Shown here in pieces: positions 1-8,072 of a DNA stretch of 41,640 nt. The stretch lies in assembly GCA_002482525.1 (NCBI GenBank), contig DLGC01000003.1, positions 1 through 41,640 on the forward strand, in the 5' to 3' direction. The position numbers and the translations under genes are program-made. The DNA is from Propionibacteriaceae bacterium UBA7704 (GTDB lineage Bacteria; Actinomycetota; Actinomycetes; Propionibacteriales; Propionibacteriaceae). The notes under the pieces are model-generated. The model saw nothing but the letters and a program-made list of their open reading frames with translations. It ran no database searches and was not told the DNA's origin. The stretch's first letter is position 1, and each line of letters starts with the position of its first letter.

Positions 1-2145
1 GACACCACCGATACTCCGATTCCGGGCCTGCCTGGTATCGAGATCGTGAAGTCCGCCAGCGCACCGTCTGCGGCCACCGCCGGATCGACCATCACCTACA
101 CCTTCGACGTCACCAACACCGGCAACGTCACCCTCTCCGGCATCGTCGTCACCGATACCAAGATCACCACCGGCATCACCTGCCCCGACGACACCCTGGC
201 ACCGCAAGAGGCCATGGCCTGCACCGCCACCTACCGACTCACCCAAGACGACGTGAACACCGGCACCGTGATCAACACCGCCAGCGTCACCGGAAACCCA
301 CCAGCCGGCGACCCCGTCACCGACGACTCCGACCCCATCACCAGCACCATCGACACCGAACCGGGCCTGAACATCGTGAAGTCCGCATCGCGGCCCAGCG
401 ACAACATCGCCGGGGCGACCATCGATTACACGTTCACCGTCACCAACACCGGCAACGTCACCCTGACCGGCATTAGCGTCACCGATCCGTTGATCACGAC
501 GGTGAGCTGCCTGGCCGACACTCTGGATCCCACTGCTGAGACGACCTGCACCGGCACCCACGTGCTGAGTCAGGCCGAGGTGGACTCCGGGGCGGTACTC
601 AACACGGCGACGGCCCACGGCACCTCGCCGCAGGGCACGGACATCGCCGAGGACTCCAATCAGGTCACCACTGACATCCCGTCGAATCCGGGAGTGAGTG
701 TCGACAAGAGCGCTGGCGCACCCAGCGGCAACAACGCTGGTGACACCATCGTCTACACCTTCACAGTCACCAACACCGGCAATGTGACCGTCACTGGAAT
801 CGGCGTCGATGATCCCCACGTCGACGACATCACCTGTGCTGAGACCACAGTGGCACCGGGAGTCGCGACAACCTGTACCGGGACCTACACCCTCACTCAG
901 GCCGACATCGACAACGGCTCGGTTACCAACACCGCCACCGCGGACGGCACCTCACCGGCCGGGGACCCGGTCTCGGACATCTCGAACACAGTGAACACCA
1001 ACATCGTGGCCACCCCGGGTATCGATCTGGTGAAGACCGGTTCGGCAAGCGGTGTGCGCGCCGGAGACACCGTGGACTACTCCTTCACCGTGTCCAACAC
1101 GGGCAACGTCACGCTGACAGACCTGGTGATCAACGATCCGCTGATCAGTTCGATCAGTTGCCCGCAAACTCAACTGGCCCCAACCTCGGCCACCGTGTGC
1201 ACCGGCAGCTACACCTTGACTCAGGCCGATGTCGACGCTGGGAGTGTGCACAACGACGCTGAGGCTTCCGCCGATACGCCCCATAGCGGCACCGTCACGG
1301 CTGCCGACGGCACTGATGTGTCGATCGCTCCGGGCCCGGGCCTCGACCTGGTCAAGCAGGCCGGCGCGGTCATCGACGTCGACAACAACGGTGTCGATAC
1401 CGGTGACCTGCTGCCTTACACCTTCACCGTCACCAACACCGGAAACGTCACGATGACCTCGGTGGCGATTCAGGATCCCAAGATCAGCAATGTGTCGTGC
1501 CCGGCCGGTTCACTGGCCCCCGGTGAGACGCTTTCCTGCACAGGGAGTTACCCGCTGAGCCAAGCCGATGTCAATGCCGGCGCGGTGACCAACTCCGCCA
1601 ACGCAACAGCGCTCGGACCGAACACGGACCCCGACCTACCGTTGCACCCGGTCTTCGCCAGCGACTCGGTGACAACACCGATCGATCAACACCCCGCGCT
1701 GTCGTTGACCAAGAGCTCCAATGCCAAGGGCACGCTGAAGGTGAGTTCGACGGTGGTCTTCACCTTCCTGGTGACCAACACCGGTAATGTCGCGTTGAAC
1801 AACATCACCGTGTCGGACCCGATGCTGAAGTCAGTGTCCTGCCCGGTCCAGACTCTGCAGCCGGGCCAGTCGACGGTGTGCACCGGATCGCCGTATACGG
1901 TGACGGCCCAGGACGCAGCCAAGGGCAAGCTGGTCAACACAGCCATCGCCTCGACGGGATTCTGCCCTGCTGCGGGATGCTCGACGGTCTCAGCGCGAAG
2001 CACAGTGCGCCTCGCAGTCGCCAAGAACACCCACTTGGCCTACACCGGCGCCGAGGTGAGTCGTAGCCTGATGCTGGGCGGCGCGATACTCCTGGCCGGC
2101 ATGGTGTTGGTCTTCGCAGCACGTCGTCGCCGCCGCAACGACTGA
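1..2145 (+). CDS. Sortase-anchored surface protein with DUF11-type repeats (5' end outside window)
   Basis: The reading frame is open from base 1, so the gene starts before the window; 714 residues are visible. Six tandem beta-sandwich repeats of about 107-118 residues (TIGR01451/DUF11/DUF7507 type) begin near bases 28, 361, 688, 1015, 1336 and 1690. Each opens with a PG-x-VKSA-like stretch, then YTFTVTNTGNVT, a Cys in SC or TC, a second Cys in CTG, and a conserved SQADV or TQADV segment. The two Cys per repeat could form a disulfide (inference). The C-terminus is a cell-wall sorting signal: LAYTG at 2035-2049, a hydrophobic segment of about 18 residues, and an RRRRR tail. LAxTG is the motif type associated with class E sortases of high-GC Gram-positives. 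The protein is probably a wall-linked stalk or adhesin; the N-terminal functional domain is not visible, so ligand and role are unknown. Confidence 0.9.
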   Translation, partial: DTTDTPIPGLPGIEIVKSASAPSAATAGSTITYTFDVTNTGNVTLSGIVVTDTKITTGITCPDDTLAPQEAMACTATYRLTQDDVNTGTVINTASVTGNPPAGDPVTDDSDPITSTIDTEPGLNIVKSASRPSDNIAGATIDYTFTVTNTGNVTLTGISVTDPLITTVSCLADTLDPTAETTCTGTHVLSQAEVDSGAVLNTATAHGTSPQGTDIAEDSNQVTTDIPSNPGVSVDKSAGAPSGNNAGDTIVYTFTVTNTGNVTVTGIGVDDPHVDDITCAETTVAPGVATTCTGTYTLTQADIDNGSVTNTATADGTSPAGDPVSDISNTVNTNIVATPGIDLVKTGSASGVRAGDTVDYSFTVSNTGNVTLTDLVINDPLISSISCPQTQLAPTSATVCTGSYTLTQADVDAGSVHNDAEASADTPHSGTVTAADGTDVSIAPGPGLDLVKQAGAVIDVDNNGVDTGDLLPYTFTVTNTGNVTMTSVAIQDPKISNVSCPAGSLAPGETLSCTGSYPLSQADVNAGAVTNSANATALGPNTDPDLPLHPVFASDSVTTPIDQHPALSLTKSSNAKGTLKVSSTVVFTFLVTNTGNVALNNITVSDPMLKSVSCPVQTLQPGQSTVCTGSPYTVTAQDAAKGKLVNTAIASTGFCPAAGCSTVSARSTVRLAVAKNTHLAYTGAEVSRSLMLGGAILLAGMVLVFAARRRRRND
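28..2000 (+). repeat. Six tandem in-frame repeats of about 320-355 bp
   Basis: Unit starts are near 28, 361, 688, 1015, 1336 and 1690. The DNA encoding TNTGNVT is nearly the same in every unit; units 1 and 2 are most alike (for example bases 109-131 and 439-461 match). Unit 5 is longer because of an insertion encoding VDNNGVDTGD. Such in-frame DNA repeats can expand or contract by recombination (inference). Confidence 0.85.
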
Positions 2146-2189
2146 TCACATCGCCACTCTCGGTAACACTGACCATGACTAAGGAGATC

Positions 2190-2627
2190 ATGAACATCCG
2201 TATCGCCACTGCGCTCACTGCCCTCGCGCTGGGTATCACCCTCACCGGCTGCACGTCTGGATCCAACCCTGCCGCCAGCCAAGCGCCTCAGGTCGATCCC
2301 AGCCGCGTCTCGCCGACGTACCTCCCGACGCCACCCTCGGTGAAGGACTCCCAGGGCGATATCAAGGATCTGGTCATGGGCGATTGCCAGACCGAGGCAG
2401 GCAAGCAGAGCATCGACGGCACGCTGACCTCGAGCCTCGCTGACACTGCCGACTTCCTCGTCACGGTCAGTTGGACCAACGCCACCGGCGATGTCATGGG
2501 ACGTGGCTTCAGCGTGATTCAGGATCTCAAGCCGGGAAAGACAGCCACCTTCACCATCACCGCAAAGGTGGCGCCCGGCGCAACTCAATGTGTCAAAGGC
2601 GTCGAATACGGCACCATCAAGGGCTGA
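2190..2627 (+). CDS. Small secreted lipoprotein of unknown function
   Basis: The protein has 145 residues. An N-terminal signal (MNIRIATALTALALGI) ends in the lipobox LTGC with the lipidated Cys at position 21, so it should be anchored to the outer face of the membrane. After a Ser/Pro/Ala linker comes a single beta-rich domain (about 60-145) containing VTVSWTNATGD, GFSVIQDLKPGKTATF and a late Cys (TQCV), resembling FxLYD/DUF4352-like lipoprotein domains, though I cannot assign a family. The ATG at 2190 is chosen because AAGGAG at 2181-2186 lies just before it (3-base spacing) and the signal peptide starts there; an in-frame ATG at 2175 lacks such a site. It follows the surface protein by 44 bases and may be co-transcribed. 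Confidence 0.8.
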   Translation: MNIRIATALTALALGITLTGCTSGSNPAASQAPQVDPSRVSPTYLPTPPSVKDSQGDIKDLVMGDCQTEAGKQSIDGTLTSSLADTADFLVTVSWTNATGDVMGRGFSVIQDLKPGKTATFTITAKVAPGATQCVKGVEYGTIKG

Positions 2628-2634
2628 GCGGCCC

Positions 2635-3609
2635 TCAGCGGTCAGCGTAACGATCGGTTGCGGCCACTAGTTCGGCCGCTATCGCCGGCTCTGAGATCGA
2701 ATGCCCGGCGAGCACAACCCGGTAGTCGGCCTGTGGCCAGGCCTGATGCAAGGCGTCCGCCGTCGTCACCGGGCAGGGCAGGTCGTAACGACCCTGCACG
2801 ATCACGCCCGGAATGTGCGCCAGCCGGTGGGCATCGGCGAGCAACTGACCCTCAGCGAGCCAGCCCGCATTGACGAAGTAGTGGTTCTCGATGCGGGCGA
2901 AGGCAACCGCGAACTCAGGGTCGGAGAATGCCTCGACATGCTCAGCGGAGAACTCCAGGTCTGAGGTAGCCGCCTCCCAGGTGGTCCAGGCCAACCCGGC
3001 CGGGCGGTGTACTGCTGGATCGGGGTCGAACAGCAACTCGTGGTACCGGGCGATACGGTCGCCGGTGAAACCCTGCAAGGGGGCCTCGAAGGTGCGCCAC
3101 CACTCGGGCACAATGTTGGCCGCTCCCCCGTTGTAGTACCAGTCGAGTTCGCTGCGACGCAGCGTGAAGATTCCTCGCAGCACCAATTCGGTGACCCGAT
3201 CGGGATGAGTTTCGGCATAGGCCAAGGCGAGGGTGCTCCCCCACGATCCGCCGAAGACCATCCAGCGGTCGACGCCGCGATCGACGCGGATCTTCTCCAG
3301 ATCTGCGACCAAATGCCAGGTGGTGTTGGCGCTCAGATCTGCGGTCGGCTCACTGGCGTGGGGAAGGCTGTTACCGCAGCCGCGCTGGTCGAACAACACC
3401 AGGCGGTAGCGCTCGGGATCGAAATAGCGTCGGTAGTCGGGGACGAGCCCACCACCGGGGCCGCCGTGGATGAACACCGCCGGCTTGCCGTCGGGGTTGC
3501 CGCATTCCTCCCAGTACAGCTGCTGACCGTCGCCGACGTCGAGACGACCGTGACGGTACGGCTGCAGGGGCGGATACAGAATGTCGTCGAGGGTCCGTTC
3601 TTCAGTCAT
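2635..3609 (-). CDS. pip: Prolyl iminopeptidase (alpha/beta hydrolase, S33)
   Basis: The 324-residue protein is the normal size for this family. It removes N-terminal proline from peptides in the cytoplasm. Visible are the oxyanion-hole motif HGGPGGG near residues 48-54, DQRGCGNS near 74-81, the nucleophile elbow GGSWGS with Ser122, the acid in GRYDLPCP (Asp276) and the catalytic His303 in AGHS. Start: the ATG at 3609 lies in an ATGACTGA overlap of 8 bases with the stop of the upstream DUF5709 gene, which indicates translational coupling. An upstream extension of the same frame runs antisense-like through the DUF5709 gene and is not coding. The stop faces that of the lipoprotein gene only 7 bases away, so both must share a short convergent end. 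Confidence 0.93.
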   Translation of the reverse strand: MTEERTLDDILYPPLQPYRHGRLDVGDGQQLYWEECGNPDGKPAVFIHGGPGGGLVPDYRRYFDPERYRLVLFDQRGCGNSLPHASEPTADLSANTTWHLVADLEKIRVDRGVDRWMVFGGSWGSTLALAYAETHPDRVTELVLRGIFTLRRSELDWYYNGGAANIVPEWWRTFEAPLQGFTGDRIARYHELLFDPDPAVHRPAGLAWTTWEAATSDLEFSAEHVEAFSDPEFAVAFARIENHYFVNAGWLAEGQLLADAHRLAHIPGVIVQGRYDLPCPVTTADALHQAWPQADYRVVLAGHSISEPAIAAELVAATDRYADR

Positions 3610-4042
3610 CGTCGAATTCGTCGTTGACGTCAATGATGTGAACCGCAGCCTCCTCGGCGGCGGCCGCGCCGCCATCGATCCCGACCTCGTGGGCGATGCT
3701 CTCGGCCTCGGTATCTTTGCCCGGCACGCCATAGTTGGCGTCCACGAGGCGGCCAGCGCGCAGTTTGCCGACTTCACGTTGCTCGCCGGGATCAGGGTTC
3801 CAGGGCCCTTCGATGACGACCGGCGGACGTTCCTCCTGAGCGATTCGCATATCCAAGGATTCACCCGAGTGCATCTCGGCGGCGGTGTTGCCAAAGCCCT
3901 GGGCCGGCGACCAGTGATCCGGGGCGACATAGCCTTCGTCGAGCACATCGTCCACGCCCCGATCGACCAGAGTCTGGTCGGGCTGCATCTGATCAAGTTG
4001 CTCGGATTCCTCCGGCACGCCTTCCATCTCGTACTCGCTCAT
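3602..4042 (-). CDS. DUF5709 family protein
   Basis: The acidic protein of 146 residues has no membrane segment or signal peptide. It carries the pattern of the actinobacterial DUF5709 family: DQTLVDRGVDDVLDEGY near residues 20-36, then NTAAEMHSGESLDMRIAQEE, and an Asp-rich C-terminus ending EFDDD. The function of this family is not known. It is the first gene of a two-gene unit with prolyl iminopeptidase (8-base overlap). The start is set at the ATG at 4042 because the conserved region begins soon after. On the coding strand the bases TAGGTAT directly precede that ATG and could be a -10 element, which would make the true start lie slightly downstream (an in-frame ATG follows 15 bases later), so the start is not certain. 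Confidence 0.8.
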   Translation of the reverse strand: MSEYEMEGVPEESEQLDQMQPDQTLVDRGVDDVLDEGYVAPDHWSPAQGFGNTAAEMHSGESLDMRIAQEERPPVVIEGPWNPDPGEQREVGKLRAGRLVDANYGVPGKDTEAESIAHEVGIDGGAAAAEEAAVHIIDVNDEFDDD

Positions 4043-4170
4043 ATACCTAGCCTGCCACGGGTTTCGCCTTCGTGGGCACACCGGAGGCGGGTTCGTTCAG
4101 CGCGTCTGATCCGCGTCGAAAAGCTCCCGAAGGAATCCGGACCTCGCGGGCTATCCACGCAGCAGCGGTC

Positions 4171-4176
4171 TAAGAT
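4171..4176 (+). promoter_or_regulatory. -10 hexamer TAAGAT, leaderless promoter
   Basis: TAAGAT lies 8 bases before the GTG start at 4185, placing the transcription start at or next to the start codon. No clear -35 or ribosome binding site is visible. Confidence 0.5.
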
Positions 4177-4184
4177 TCGCTCTT

Positions 4185-4934
4185 GTGTCCGAAGCCTCAG
4201 CAACGCTCGAAAAGCCGCCATCGCGCTCCAGCTATGACCTGGTGCTGGCGACCTTCGTCGCCCTGCTGCTGATCTCCAACATCGGTGCAACCAAGCTGAT
4301 CGCTTTCGGTCCGCAGGCGAACATCGGCGGCGTACAACTGCTGCCGATCATCACCGACGGCGGCGCGATCCTGTTTCCACTGACCTACATCCTCGGCGAC
4401 ATCCTTGCCGAGGTCTACGGCCTGAAGAGGGCCAACCGCGCCATCATCACCGGCTTCGTGCTGGCCGCGATCATGTCGCTGACCTTCTTGATCGTGGACG
4501 CCGCCCCACCTGCCGCCGACTGGCCCAACCAGGACGCCTGGCACGCCGTTCTGGGATTCGTGCCACGCATCGTGGTGGCCAGCCTGTTGGGCTATCTAGC
4601 CGGCCAGTTACTCAACGCCTTGGTGTTGGTGCGAATCAAGCAGCGCTGGGGTGAGAAACGGCTGTGGGTGCGTTTGATCGGCTCCACCTTGGTTGGTGAG
4701 TTCGCAGACACCATGGTGTTCTGCCTGATCGCCTTCGGTCCGCTGGGCAATGTGCTGGGCGGCGATTCGATCCCCTGGCCGGCATTGATCAACTACATCG
4801 TGGTCGGCTGGGTGTACAAGGTCAGTGTCGAAGTCGTGATGTTGCCGATCACCTATCGGGTGATCGGCTGGGTGAAGCGTCGAGAAGGTCTGCGTACGTC
4901 CAACCAGCGCGAGGTCGAGGGCGCAGCGTCCTGA
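4185..4934 (+). CDS. yhhQ: Queuosine precursor transporter (YhhQ/VUT family)
   Basis: This 249-residue membrane protein has about six hydrophobic segments. Family features visible are LLISNIGATKLIAFG near the N-terminus, FPLTYILGDILAEVYG near residues 65-81, the Arg/Lys-rich turn LKRANRAI, LVGEFADTMVFCLIAF near 160-180, and the final YKVSVEVVMLPITYRVI. The family imports preQ0/preQ1, the deazaguanine precursors of queuosine. The context agrees: tgt, whose enzyme inserts preQ1 into tRNA, ends 9 bases away on the other strand. No queC, queD, queE or queF is in the window, so salvage is plausible (inference). The start is GTG, leaderless, with TAAGAT at 4171-4176. Confidence 0.9.
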   Translation: MSEASATLEKPPSRSSYDLVLATFVALLLISNIGATKLIAFGPQANIGGVQLLPIITDGGAILFPLTYILGDILAEVYGLKRANRAIITGFVLAAIMSLTFLIVDAAPPAADWPNQDAWHAVLGFVPRIVVASLLGYLAGQLLNALVLVRIKQRWGEKRLWVRLIGSTLVGEFADTMVFCLIAFGPLGNVLGGDSIPWPALINYIVVGWVYKVSVEVVMLPITYRVIGWVKRREGLRTSNQREVEGAAS

Positions 4935-4943
4935 GCGCGTGGG

Positions 4944-6182
4944 CTAGTCCTGACCGAGCCGATCCTTGGCGTAGAAGCGCCCCAGATACTCGGCACGGAA
5001 CTCCTCGAAACGCCCCTGGTGGATGCTGGCGCGAATGGTGTCGACCAACCGAACCGTGAACCGCTCGTTGTGAATCGTCGCCAGAGTTGAGGCGAGCATC
5101 TCCTTGGCCTTGAACAGATGGTGCAGATAGGCCCGGCTGTAGTTGGCGCAGGTGTAGCAGTCGCAGTTCTCCTCCAGCGGCATGAAGCTGCGCCGGTGGG
5201 CGGAGGTGTTGACGTTGTAGCGACCGTCGGCGGTGTAGATGGCCGCGTTGCGGGCCACTCGGGAGGGCATCACACAGTCGAAGGTGTCGGCGCCGGCCTC
5301 GATGGCGGCGAAGAAGTCGTCCGGCTCGGAAATGCCCAGCAGGTGTCGAGGCTTGTCGTCGGGGAGTTCGGAGGCGACCCAACCGACGATGGTGCCCAGA
5401 TTCTCCTTCTCCAGCGCACCTCCGATACCGAATCCGTCGAAGCCGTAGCCGTCGACGACCAACTCGGCCAACTCGCGGGCGGCTTGGCGACGCAGATCTT
5501 CGTACTGAGCGCCCTGCACGACTCCGAACAGCGCCTGGTACGGCTTGCCGACCCGTTCGGCGGTCAACCGGGCATGCTCAGCCAGGCACCGTCCGGCCCA
5601 GGCATGGGTGCGCTGCACCGAGTCCTCCTGGTAGACACGGGTGTTCATCAAGGTGGTGCATTCGTCGAAGGCGAACATGATGTCGGCGCCGAGTTGGTGC
5701 TGAATCTGCATCGAGACCTCGGGGGTGAACCGATGCCGGTCGCCGTTGAGATGTGAGGTGAAGGTGACACCCTCATCGTCGACGTGGGCCAGTCGATTCT
5801 TGCCGGGCGCGATCACCGCGTCATCGGCCAAGCCGGCGGTGTCCATGGCCAGCACCTTCTTGAAGCCCACCCCCAGGCTCATCACCTGGAAGCCCCCGGA
5901 ATCGGTGTAGGTGGGGCCGGGCCAGTTCATGAATGCGCCCAGACCCCCGGCAGCATCGACGATGTCAGCGCCGGGCTGCAGGTAGAGATGGTAGGCATTG
6001 GCGAGCACAGCCTGGGCGCCGAGTTGCGCAACAGCTTCGGGAAGCACCGCCTTGACCGTGGCTTTGGTGCCGACCGCCACGAATGCCGGAGTCTGGATGT
6101 CACCGTGCGGCGTGTGGATCACTCCGGTGCGCCCCAGGCCGTTCTCCAGGACGGTGCCCTGGCTGAAGCCGAACTCAGCCAC
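4944..6182 (-). CDS. tgt: tRNA-guanine(34) transglycosylase
   Basis: The protein has 412 residues. It exchanges the anticodon guanine (position 34) of GUN tRNAs for preQ1 as the first tRNA step of queuosine synthesis. Visible are DSGGFQVMSLG (catalytic Asp94), the FGVVQGA and GFGIGGA segments, the nucleophile Asp302 in FDCVMPSR, and the zinc site C340-x-C342-x2-C345 with His371 in TIHN. The start is GTG at 6182: GTGGCTGA overlaps the rsmE stop by 8 bases, the same coupling style as elsewhere in this operon. It is the last gene of hrcA-dnaJ-rsmE-tgt and could therefore be partly heat-shock controlled, which is not usual for this function. Confidence 0.96.
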   Translation of the reverse strand: MAEFGFSQGTVLENGLGRTGVIHTPHGDIQTPAFVAVGTKATVKAVLPEAVAQLGAQAVLANAYHLYLQPGADIVDAAGGLGAFMNWPGPTYTDSGGFQVMSLGVGFKKVLAMDTAGLADDAVIAPGKNRLAHVDDEGVTFTSHLNGDRHRFTPEVSMQIQHQLGADIMFAFDECTTLMNTRVYQEDSVQRTHAWAGRCLAEHARLTAERVGKPYQALFGVVQGAQYEDLRRQAARELAELVVDGYGFDGFGIGGALEKENLGTIVGWVASELPDDKPRHLLGISEPDDFFAAIEAGADTFDCVMPSRVARNAAIYTADGRYNVNTSAHRRSFMPLEENCDCYTCANYSRAYLHHLFKAKEMLASTLATIHNERFTVRLVDTIRASIHQGRFEEFRAEYLGRFYAKDRLGQD

Positions 6183-6909
6183 GGGCGGCCAAGGCCTGCA
6201 GTTGGGCCAGCGCCACCACACCTGCGGTCGAGGTTCGCAACACCGCATCGGAAATCAGCGCGGTGCGTCCACCAGCAGTGGTGAACGTGGCGATCTCCTC
6301 CTCGGTGAGGCCACCTTCGGGTCCGACGATGAACATGATCTCGCCAGCGTCGGGAATGCTCAGCTCGGCCAGCGGGGTTTCGGCGGATTCATGCAGCACC
6401 ACCGTCAAAGCGGTCTGCTCGATGCGCAGGGCCAGCTCGGCAGTGGTCATCGGCACCGAAACCGTCGGCACCCGAAATCGCCGCGACTGCTTGGCCGCTT
6501 CGCGGGCAGCAGTGCGCCAGCGGGTCAGGCCGCGCTCGACTCGTTCGGGTGCCCAGCGCACCACCGAGCGGGTGGCTTGCCATGGCACGATCTCGTCGAT
6601 GCCCAGCTCGGTGAGGACTTCCACAGCGAGCTCGGCGCGGTCGCCTTTGGGAAGCGCCTGCACCGCGACGTAGCGGACGTCTCGTTCTGGCGCATGAACC
6701 ACGTCGTCAATGGTGATGGTGATGCTGCCTTTGTCGGCACGCACCACCGGGCCGCGCACTGCGGTGCCGGCACCGTCACTGACCCAGATCACCTCGCCGA
6801 CCTTGATGCGTCGCACCTCGGCAGCGTGATGGCCCTCGTGGCCGGTCAAGGTGACTTCGCCACCCAACTCAGGCGCATCCAGCGGCGCGAGGAACAGCGG
6901 CTCGGTCAC
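6175..6909 (-). CDS. rsmE: 16S rRNA m3U1498 methyltransferase
   Basis: The 244-residue protein is a SPOUT-class methyltransferase that N3-methylates U1498 of 16S rRNA using S-adenosylmethionine. An N-terminal PUA-like part (LTGHEGHHAAEVRRIKVGEVI, residues 20-45) precedes the SPOUT knot, with ALPKGDRAE, EIVPWQATRSVVRW, the SAM-loop IVGPEGGLTEEE near 190-202 and the C-terminal LRTSTAGVVALAQLQ, where Ser stands in place of the more common Glu of LRTETA. The start is GTG at 6909, sharing GTGA (4 bases) with the dnaJ stop; an upstream in-frame start inside dnaJ is less likely. Order dnaJ-rsmE is widespread in bacteria. Confidence 0.95.
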   Translation of the reverse strand: MTEPLFLAPLDAPELGGEVTLTGHEGHHAAEVRRIKVGEVIWVSDGAGTAVRGPVVRADKGSITITIDDVVHAPERDVRYVAVQALPKGDRAELAVEVLTELGIDEIVPWQATRSVVRWAPERVERGLTRWRTAAREAAKQSRRFRVPTVSVPMTTAELALRIEQTALTVVLHESAETPLAELSIPDAGEIMFIVGPEGGLTEEEIATFTTAGGRTALISDAVLRTSTAGVVALAQLQALAARG

Positions 6910-8069
6910 GAGAACGCCTCTTTGAGCCAACCGAACATGCCTTTGCCCTGCTTGGCGATCGACACTTTGGGCGCCGTCTCGTTGCGGGCTGCGGCGAACT
7001 GCTCCAGCAGATCGCGCTGGGCGGCGTCGAGCTTGGTCGGGGTGTCGACGACGAAGGTGATTCCCAGATTGCCGCGGCCACCACCACGCAGCCGCGGTAC
7101 GCCGCGTCCGGCGACCGCGATGCGGGCGTGGGACTGCGTCCCGGCCGGGATCTGCACCTCCACCTCAGCGGCTTCGAGATCCTGGTCGTCACGCTCGGCT
7201 TCCAACGTAGCCAGGTTCACCACAGTGCCCAGCGCGGCAGCGGTCATCGGCACGTGGACCATCATCTCCAGGTCATCGCCGTTGCGTTGGAAGACCTCGT
7301 GCTGGGCGACCTTCAGTTCAACGTACAGATCACCGGCCGGGCCACCGCCGGGGCCCACCTCACCCTGGTGCGCCAGTTGCACCCGGTTGCCGGTATCGAC
7401 ACCGGCAGGAATCTTCACGTTGATGGTGCGGTGGGTACGCACGCGACCCTCGCCGGAACACTCCCCGCACGGCTCGGGAATCACGGTCCCGTAGCCGCGG
7501 CAGGTCGGGCACGGCTGGCTGGTACGGATCTCGCCCAGGAAGGAGCGCTGGACCGCCACCACCTCGCCGGCACCATGACAGGTACCGCACGTGACCGGCT
7601 CACTGCCTGCCTGGGCGCCACTACCCGAGCACTTCGGGCAGATCACGGCGGTATCGACCTTGACCTCCTTGGTGATGCCGAAGGCTGCCTCAGCCAGCGT
7701 CAGATTCACCCGAACCAGCGAATCGCGCCCCGGCTGCACCCGCGACTTGGGGCCCCGGGGAGCTTGAGCGCCGAACATGGCGTCCACCAGGTTGGTGAAG
7801 TCGAATCCGCCGCTGCTGAACCCGTAGGAGCCGCCGGGGAAACCACCGCCACCGCCCATCGGGTTTCCGCCGCGGTCATACATGGCCCGCTTGTTGGGAT
7901 CGTGCAACACCTCGTAGGCCTCGCCGATCTCCTTGAACTTCTCGGCGGCATCGGGAGCGTCGGCCACATCCGGGTGATACTTCATGGCCAACTTGCGGTA
8001 GGCCTTCTTGATCTCCTCAGGTGTGGCGTCCCGGGACACTCCCAGCACGTCGTAATAGTCAGCGCTCAC
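6906..8069 (-). CDS. dnaJ: Chaperone DnaJ (HrcA-linked DnaJ2 type)
   Basis: The 387-residue protein is a complete type I DnaJ. It has a J domain with HPD at residues 32-34, a Gly/Phe-rich linker (GGGGGFPGGSYGFSSGGF, about 74-92), four CxxCxGxG zinc repeats (CPKCSGSG, CGTCHGAG, CPTCRGYG, CGECSGEG), and a C-terminal substrate-binding domain. It delivers unfolded clients to DnaK and stimulates its ATPase. Actinobacteria often have two copies, one with dnaK-grpE and one with hrcA; this is the latter. The start is GTG at 8069 with AAGGA about 7 bases before; it lies 3 bases after the hrcA stop. It is expected to be repressed by HrcA through the CIRCE site upstream of hrcA. Confidence 0.97.
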   Translation of the reverse strand: MSADYYDVLGVSRDATPEEIKKAYRKLAMKYHPDVADAPDAAEKFKEIGEAYEVLHDPNKRAMYDRGGNPMGGGGGFPGGSYGFSSGGFDFTNLVDAMFGAQAPRGPKSRVQPGRDSLVRVNLTLAEAAFGITKEVKVDTAVICPKCSGSGAQAGSEPVTCGTCHGAGEVVAVQRSFLGEIRTSQPCPTCRGYGTVIPEPCGECSGEGRVRTHRTINVKIPAGVDTGNRVQLAHQGEVGPGGGPAGDLYVELKVAQHEVFQRNGDDLEMMVHVPMTAAALGTVVNLATLEAERDDQDLEAAEVEVQIPAGTQSHARIAVAGRGVPRLRGGGRGNLGITFVVDTPTKLDAAQRDLLEQFAAARNETAPKVSIAKQGKGMFGWLKEAFS

Positions 8070-8072
8070 GCA

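Noticed and set aside
28..2000. CRISPR-like or minisatellite array
   Set aside because: The repeats are about 320-355 bp, in frame, and encode a known repeat domain; not a CRISPR.
5998..7494. Plus-strand open frame (498 codons) opposite tgt, rsmE and dnaJ
   Set aside because: Shadow of three well-supported overlapping genes; low-complexity composition and no start signal.
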